This document shows positions 6,894 through 12,900 of a stretch of DNA of 13,959 bases, piece after piece. The notes beneath the pieces were generated by a model, which was not told the origin of the DNA, searched no databases, and saw only the letters and a list, made by a program, of their open reading frames with translations. A program made the translations under genes and the position numbers. Origin of the DNA: Paracoccaceae bacterium (GTDB lineage Bacteria > Pseudomonadota > Alphaproteobacteria > Rhodobacterales > Rhodobacteraceae); NCBI GenBank assembly GCA_015485375.1, contig WFTU01000338.1:1-13959 (forward strand). The letters run 5' to 3'. Numbering within the stretch: position 1 is the stretch's first letter; every line of letters starts with the position of its first letter.

Positions 6894-7847
6894 ATGGGTG
6901 GACCGGCACCGAAACCAGACCCCGCTATCGGAGCCGCGGCAGCGCAATCGGCCCAGACCGGCGCAGACATGCTCGAATGGATGAAAAGCCAGGCTGCAAT
7001 CACGAACCAGTGGGCACAAGAGGACCGCGACCGCTACAAGACCGTGTTCGAGCCGCTTCAAGACCAGTTCATCGCGGACGCACAGAATTGGGACACGCCG
7101 GAACGCCGCCAGGCGCGCGCGAACCAGGCGATCGCGGACGTGTCGCAGCAAGGTGCCCTTCAACAGAAGGCCCGCGAGCGGCGCGCGATGGCAATGGGCG
7201 TAAACCCGGCATCCGGTCGGTTCGCGGCCGAGTCGGCAAAAGAGGGAACCACCCTCGCGCTTGCAAAGGCCGGCGCCGCCAACCTGGCCAACCGCGCCGT
7301 CGAGCAGGAAGGGTATGCGCGCAGGGCTGACGCGATCAACATGGGGCGCGGACTGGCTGTGAACCCGGCCACGTCGATGGGGATTTCCAACGGCGCCGTG
7401 TCCACCGGCGGCAATGCGGCAATGCGCGGGTATGGCCAGCAGGCGAACCTGCTCAACATGCAGTATGGGCAGCAGATGGACGCCTACAACACGCAGCAGG
7501 GCACAATTGGGGCGATCGCCGGAGCCGCGGGCCGTGCGCTAGGCTCTGGTGCGTTCCTGTCCTTGCTTTCGTCGAAGGGCGCAAAGAAGGACAAGGCAAA
7601 GGCCAAGGGGGCATTGCGTGCCGTCGAAAATATCCCCGTCGAGGAATGGACCTACAAGGAAGGCGCTGGCGACGGTGGGCGCCATATCGGGCCGTATGCC
7701 GAAGATTTCAAGCGCGAAACAGGCAAGGGCGACGGGAAAACAATCCCCGTCATCGACGCCATTGGCCTGACGATGGGCGCGGTCAAAGAACTCAGCGCCA
7801 AGGTTGACAGGATGGCCGGGCCCAAGGGGCTGCGGGAGGCGTCATGA
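6894..7847 (+). CDS. Ejection-type internal virion protein with C-terminal S74/chaperone-like domain
   Basis: A 317-residue protein starting one base after the GNAT stop, with GAAGGGC upstream. Residues 1-200 are Ala/Gln/Arg-rich and helical: 'MGGPAPKPDPAIGAAAAQSA', 'QARANQAIADVSQQGALQQK' (~93-112), 'MAMGVNPASGRFAAESAKEG' (~118-137) and 'LAKAGAANLANRAVEQEGYA'. The R-x-G/A-x-x-P-x-S-G element and Ala-rich helices are typical of podovirus DNA-ejection/internal virion proteins. Residues ~203-225 are hydrophobic and Gly/Ala-rich. Residues ~226-306 resemble the S74 peptidase / intramolecular chaperone domain normally found at the end of tail fibres and spikes. No signal peptide. The combination suggests a protein that may trim or assist its own assembly. 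Both role calls rest on pattern recognition. Confidence 0.6.
   Translation: MGGPAPKPDPAIGAAAAQSAQTGADMLEWMKSQAAITNQWAQEDRDRYKTVFEPLQDQFIADAQNWDTPERRQARANQAIADVSQQGALQQKARERRAMAMGVNPASGRFAAESAKEGTTLALAKAGAANLANRAVEQEGYARRADAINMGRGLAVNPATSMGISNGAVSTGGNAAMRGYGQQANLLNMQYGQQMDAYNTQQGTIGAIAGAAGRALGSGAFLSLLSSKGAKKDKAKAKGALRAVENIPVEEWTYKEGAGDGGRHIGPYAEDFKRETGKGDGKTIPVIDAIGLTMGAVKELSAKVDRMAGPKGLREAS
7569..7811 (+). other. S74 / intramolecular-chaperone-like C-terminal domain
   Basis: This stretch encodes residues 226-306 of the ejection-type protein. 'SSKGAKK' (226-232) aligns with the SDxxLKK start of S74 domains, keeping Ser226 and Lys231 at the five-residue spacing of the Ser-Lys dyad, although the Asp is replaced by Ser. 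It is followed by 'ALRAVENIPVEEWTYKEG', 'GGRHIGPYAEDFKRETG' and 'IPVIDAIGLTMGAVKELSAK', matching the family's 'W.Yk...rHiGp.Aqdf' and 'idaiGl...AikeL' core. Self-cleavage is possible but unproven. Confidence 0.6.
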
Positions 7848-8476
7848 ATGCGTTTGCATCATTTCTTTCCGGCGTCGTGGATGGCGTCGAGCAAAAGGAG
7901 CGGCGAGAGAGCAATCGGGAAACTGCGGTTTCGCGCGGCCTGTCGCCGGGATCCAAACAGGATTCCGCGCCGCAAGGGTCGCCTGACCTTCGCGGGCTGA
8001 TAGACGCGCGCGAGGGCGATGGCGACTACGGAACACTCTTCGGATACGCGCAGCGCGATGGTGGCCGCTTCGCAGGCGTCGATGTGACGGGCATGACGCT
8101 GGGCGAGCTGTATCGCTTCACGGACCCGAGCGGAGAATATGGCCAGTGGGTCAAGGAGAAGAACGGAGACGTGGCGACGCCAGTCGGGCGATACCAGATT
8201 GTTGGAACCACGCTTCGCGATGCGGCCAAATCTCTTGGCCTTCCAGAAGATACCAGGTTCACGCCACAGGTTCAGGACCAGATGTTTTCATTCCTGGCGC
8301 AGAGAAGGCTTGCCGCTGCCGGGTCAGACCAGGCGCGAAAGGTCGAGCAGATCAGGAATGAATGGGCCGGGCTTCGAGGCGTCCCGGACGATGTTCTTGC
8401 GCGTGCGATTTCTTCCTTTGAAGCACAGCAGGGGCGCGGCTTGCGCCCACAACAGGGAGTCTCCAAATGGCAGTAG
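7844..8476 (+). CDS. Muramidase/transglycosylase-like peptidoglycan hydrolase, probably virion-associated
   Basis: A 210-residue protein overlapping the previous gene by ATGA, with GGGAGG upstream. Residues 1-30 are a short N-terminal motif shared with the next gene. Residues ~49-160 form the lysozyme-like domain: 'LRGLIDAREGDGDYGTLFGY' places Glu57 as the probable catalytic acid, followed by 'VDVTGMTLGELYRF' (~79-92), 'TPVGRYQIVGTTLRDAAKSL' with GRYQI at 115-119, and 'FTPQVQDQMFSFLAQRR'. The same E...mTl.e...GRYQi...Tl...QD order occurs in phage lysozymes that cut the glycan strand. There is no signal peptide, transmembrane anchor or neighbouring holin. With ejection genes on both sides, a role in local cell-wall opening during DNA entry is more likely than end-of-cycle lysis. 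Confidence 0.68.
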   Translation: MNAFASFLSGVVDGVEQKERRESNRETAVSRGLSPGSKQDSAPQGSPDLRGLIDAREGDGDYGTLFGYAQRDGGRFAGVDVTGMTLGELYRFTDPSGEYGQWVKEKNGDVATPVGRYQIVGTTLRDAAKSLGLPEDTRFTPQVQDQMFSFLAQRRLAAAGSDQARKVEQIRNEWAGLRGVPDDVLARAISSFEAQQGRGLRPQQGVSKWQ

Positions 8477-9894
8477 GCAGAGGCATTGCAGCCTTCATCA
8501 ATGGCTTCATGGATGGACGCGAATACAAGGACCGAAAGGAACGGCAAGAGAGCCTTGATGCGGCGGCTATGGAGGACCGGAAGGCTCGCAATCGGCGCGC
8601 CGCAGCAGCCGAGGCGCGCGCAGCACAGCGGTTCGCGTGGGAGCAGGAAAACAGGGACCAGGCCCAGGCCGACCGGGACTACTACCGCGGCGTTTACCGC
8701 GATGCCGCAGATGCGGCTGAGGCCACCGATGGTGTGGGCGTAAGGCCGGGCGGGCGGACAAACCCGATCCCGCAGGACGTGCGGCCTATCGCGCCACCAG
8801 AGCGCATCACCGTGGAAACCCTTCCGCCCATCGGGGCCGACGGCCAGCCCGCGCCACAGCAACAAACAGCGGCCACCGGAGCACAGCAACCGCCGGTCAG
8901 CCGTGGGATTGCCCCGCGTGACAATGCGTTTCGCGTGCCATCGCCGCAGGAAGATCCCAAGCGCATCGCGGCAGACGCGATGCGCGTCCTGAATGACCGC
9001 TCACAGACACAGCCCCAGCAGCAGAACCCGATCACAAACCCGCAACCATCGCGCGTTCGTGGTCTTTCCGGCCCGCAGCCGTCAACGGATTCCCTGTCCG
9101 AGGCGGAACAGTCCGTCAATTCCAGCCGCGGCGCTTCGCCTACCGCGGCAATTACCGGAAAGCAGCGGGAGCGAGCCAGCCGCGCCTTTATCGACCGCTA
9201 CATGGAGGCCGGGGCGCCCATCGTGATCAAGGCAATGCTTGCCAGGGGCGATTTCGACAAGGCAGAAGCGTTCCAAAAATGGCTGAAACAGAGCGCAACC
9301 CGAGCCGGGATGAAAAATTGGGCGAATGCAGCTTTCGCCGCCCAGGTTGGAGACTTCGACCGTTTCGCAAAGGAAATCATCACCGCCTACAACCGGCTCG
9401 ACTATTTCGGTGACGATGTGACCATTGTCGAAGAAGATTCTGGCTTCACCAAGGACCGCGAAGGCAATATCACCGGCGCCAAGATCACTTTCAAGGACGA
9501 AAAAAACGGCGACACCTTCGAACAGGTCATCGAAGATCCGAATGACATGGTGAAAATGGGCATCACGCTCCTGGCGCCGGAACAAGCCTTCGAATACCAG
9601 TATCAGAGCATGATCGCCGGCCAGAAGGTCCAGGCCGAAGCGGCAAAAGCCGCAGCCAAGGCGGCTGGAAAAGGCGCGAAGCCATTTCGGGACCGCCTGG
9701 AGGCGACGATCTCAGAGATGGCGAAGAATGACCTCGGCTTTTCCCGGCTTCCCGTAGAAGAGCAGGTAAAGCGCGCCGTCGAGCGCCTTCGGGCGATTGA
9801 TGCTGCGGCACAACAGCCACAGCCCCCCCAGACCCCGACCGTGCCTGCGAACCGCACCGCCGCGCCGCCCGTCCTTCGCCGCCAGGGCCAGTGA
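8467..9894 (+). CDS. Helical internal virion / ejection-type protein
   Basis: A 475-residue protein whose ATG overlaps the muramidase gene by 10 bases, with GGGAG at 8455-8459. Residues 7-25 ('IAAFINGFMDGREYKDRKE') match the N-terminus of the muramidase. Residues ~20-85 are a highly charged helix rich in Arg, Gln and Ala. Residues ~90-220 are a Pro/Gln-rich linker. Residues ~226-400 are mainly helical ('ERASRAFIDRYMEAGAPIVI', 'AAFAAQVGDFDRFAKEIITA') with a small beta insertion at ~316-363 ('GNITGAKITFKDEKNGDTFE'). An Ala/Lys-rich helix near 390-405 and a Pro-rich tail (~450-470) follow. 'Mission-repeat' helices of the type 'A...GD.D.A...' followed by 'yn...dg' and the beta insertion are seen in podovirus ejection proteins. 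No catalytic motif was seen. Specific family unknown. Confidence 0.58.
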   Translation: MAVGRGIAAFINGFMDGREYKDRKERQESLDAAAMEDRKARNRRAAAAEARAAQRFAWEQENRDQAQADRDYYRGVYRDAADAAEATDGVGVRPGGRTNPIPQDVRPIAPPERITVETLPPIGADGQPAPQQQTAATGAQQPPVSRGIAPRDNAFRVPSPQEDPKRIAADAMRVLNDRSQTQPQQQNPITNPQPSRVRGLSGPQPSTDSLSEAEQSVNSSRGASPTAAITGKQRERASRAFIDRYMEAGAPIVIKAMLARGDFDKAEAFQKWLKQSATRAGMKNWANAAFAAQVGDFDRFAKEIITAYNRLDYFGDDVTIVEEDSGFTKDREGNITGAKITFKDEKNGDTFEQVIEDPNDMVKMGITLLAPEQAFEYQYQSMIAGQKVQAEAAKAAAKAAGKGAKPFRDRLEATISEMAKNDLGFSRLPVEEQVKRAVERLRAIDAAAQQPQPPQTPTVPANRTAAPPVLRRQGQ

Positions 9895-9988
9895 TGCCTT
9901 GCCGCCGAGGGGGGCAATGGTCTATTCGTAGATAGACACTCTCGCAAAGGAATTGCGAGCCAAACCACGAACCTGAAAAGGCGTGCTT
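9895..9988. promoter_or_regulatory. Intergenic region with two tandem hairpins before the giant gene
   Basis: This 94-base gap is the largest in the window. It holds two perfect inverted repeats in a row: GTCTAT (9920-9925) with ATAGAC (9932-9937) around a 6-base loop, and CTCGCAA (9941-9947) with TTGCGAG (9953-9959) around AGGAA. No T-run follows, so neither is a classical intrinsic terminator. They could set message levels by pausing or RNA processing, separating the giant gene from the upstream operon. I saw no convincing -10/-35 pair. AAAAGG at 9975-9980 is the ribosome binding site for the ATG at 9989. Confidence 0.5.
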
Positions 9989-12900
9989 ATGGCCAGCAAC
10001 ATCTTTGCGCAATCTCCGCTTGAATACGAACTTTCGAACATTCGCGGCCTGCGCCCCAGATCGGCGCAACCACAGCAGCAACAAGCGGTGGACCCCAAGC
10101 AATTCATCGACGGCATCGCCACGAAATACAACGTGCCTGCGAATGTCCTGTTCGCAATCGCGGAATCCAGCCGGGCGAACGACGTTCGGGAAATCCAGAG
10201 CGAGGTCGAGGGGTATGCCGCGCAGATCTCGCAATACGCTGCATCCGGGAAGCCGGTCGAGGGGTTTCTGAAAGAGCGGTTTGGCGCGAATGCCGAGCCG
10301 CTTCTTGAACGATCCTATCAAATCGCCGATGCACTCTACCCCGCGCAGGAGCCCGAAAAGGGTGGCCTCGGGCAGACCGCAAAAGACCTTGCCCTCCAAG
10401 CGGCCGGATCTGTGGTCAAGGGCGTCGGCGCAGCAGTAGAGGGTGCCGGGCGCGTCTATGAGGAATCCAACCTTCTCGGAAACCGCAGCCAGGAATACAG
10501 GCTGACCATCGACGACAACGGCAAGGTTTCGATCGACTACAAACCCAGGGAGGCGCCGCAAGGGCCGATCGCAGAACTTTCACAGAAAGCTGGCGACAAG
10601 GTTCGCGGTGTCGGCGAATGGATGCAATCCGGCGTTTCCAAGGAAGCCAAGCAGGCTTTGCAGGCCAGCACTCCAGACGGTGACCTTTTCAAGCCTTGGA
10701 CATGGACGCTCGGCAAGAACCCGTCGATCAAGGGCTACGCGATGTTGTCGGCTGACGTGTTCGGATCGCTTGTGTCCGTCGTTGCGGCATCCATCATGGC
10801 TGGGCCGGTCGGAGCCGCGGCAGTTGGTGGCGCGCAGGGGGCCGGTGCCGCCGCCGAACAAGCCAGGGGCGTCATCGACGAAATGGCGTCAACCGTCGAT
10901 GGAAACGGTGTTTCGGTTCTGGAACGGGAAAGCGCTTACTACCGTGAGGCCATCGCGTCCGGGAAATCGCCTGAAGAAGCGTTGCGGCTCACGAAAGAGG
11001 CCGCATCACAAGTCGCAGCCATCTATACCGCGCCGATCTCAGCGTTCGGCGGCGCCGCAACGTCGAAGATTCTTTCCAGCGGATTTCGCAACGCCGCAGG
11101 TCGCAGTTTTGCCAGGCAAATGTCGCGCACCGGCGCCACGTCAGCGCTTGAGGAAGGCTTGCAGGAAGCCGCCGAAACGATTGCCACGCGGTTTGGCGTT
11201 GAGGCCGGTGCGGGCGTCGATCTGAACGTAACCGATGGGACGTTCGGTGACTTTCTCATGGGGGCCATTGGCGGCGCGCCGTTCGGCGCCGGTAGCGGCG
11301 GCATCGGCGGCGCGAGGGGGAAAGAAGCAGGAGATGGGAATAATCCTGAAGATGGGGGCGCAACCCCGTCAGACGGGCCGACACCGAACGACAACAACCA
11401 GGCTTACGGGGCTTCCCCGCAGCCCGATAGCGGTTCCCCCGGAGGCGAGAGTGGCAGCTCGCCTGACGAGGGAGCAGCGGCGCCGGATGCCGCACCTCCG
11501 CCTCCCCCCGGCGGGCCTGATGCGGGATCCGGCGCCGCACCATACGAGTTGGCACAGGAGGACATGGTTGCACCACCGCCACCGATGGATGGCGTCGCTC
11601 GGGCCGCGGATGAAGTGGCCGCCGTGCAGGACACAATAGCGCCTGCGCAAGAAGAAACCATCTTCCCAGACATGAAACCCGGCAAGGATGTTGTGCTGAC
11701 CGATCCAGATGGCCGGCGGATTGATGCCGTATTCCTCGGCGAAACCGATGGCGGTGTTCGTGTTCGTGTTGCAGGTGAGCCCATCACGCTCACACGGCAG
11801 GAGTTTGACGCCGCCATGAATGGCTCGAAAGCGGCAGAGGGCGCCCAGGCAAATCCGGCGTCAGATCTGGCCAAAGGCGTTGGTGGCATCGGCTCTGGTG
11901 CCGTGGACAGCCTCTATGACCACCTTTGGAGCCGCATCCAGCAAGGGCAGGTGACGGAAACCTCCAATGGCGATCCGTCTCCCGTGTTGCAGGCGGCCAA
12001 GAGCATTATCGAAAACGGACGCCCGCTCACGCGCGAGGATATTCCCGCGCTGGCCGCAGAAGTCGTGCGCGCGCAGGAGGGCGGCGATTTTCAGGCCGCC
12101 ATGAGGAAGATCGTCAAAGACTGGGCTCCTGGATCCTTGAACCCGGCGGAAACCCAGGTGAAGCCTGATCTTAGAAGCGATCCTACAGGTCCGGCCAAGG
12201 AGGCTTTGGACGCCGCGCGGCAGGCCCAACCTCGCGCCAAGACCGACGCCGAACCGCAGACTTCAGCACAAGCGCTTGAGCGGGTCTCGTTCATCGAGCA
12301 ACAGGCTAAAACAAGCGGCTGGAACGCGCGCCTGACCAAACTGCGCGACAAATACACCAAGATGGCCGCAAATCTGTCAGAGCAGGAGGCTGGCGCCCCC
12401 GCACAGGTGCAGATGAAACAGGACGGAACACCTTTCGCATCCGAGAAGGCCGCCACGCAGGCGCTCCGAAACCGCCGCCTGAACCCGAAGGACTACAACA
12501 TCACGCCCGCACCAGATGGTGGGTTCATCGCCGAGCCGAAAAAGGAGGAAAACATTGCTGCAAATCCTGTTGATCAAGGCGTGGCTGCAAAGACGGCCAC
12601 TGAACCGAACGCCAATCCCGCCCATGACACGGCCACAGAGGTGTCACCAGATCAACAGGCTGACATTGTTCCACCCGCAACCAACGCCGCACCAAAGGCC
12701 AAGGGCCAAGAGGCAGTCGCCCAGAAACCAAACGGATACAGCTACAAACTTGCCGACAGCCTGAGCACGAAGGGCCAGAACACACTCGCGAAATACCGAG
12801 ACAGCACCGGCGGTGAAACCGTTGGCGAAATCGACGCCGTTGTGCGCCGGGCCGAGGCGGAACTGCGCCGAAAGGGAAAGGACATTCGCCAAGCCGACGA

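Noticed and set aside
9941..9959. Intrinsic terminator
   Set aside because: The stem is good but short and is followed by CCAAACCACG rather than a T-run, so I list it only as a hairpin of unknown role.
9563..10561. 332-codon open frame on the - strand
   Set aside because: It runs across the end of the ejection gene, the hairpin gap and the start of the giant gene, all well-supported on the + strand. It has no ribosome binding site or recognised motif.
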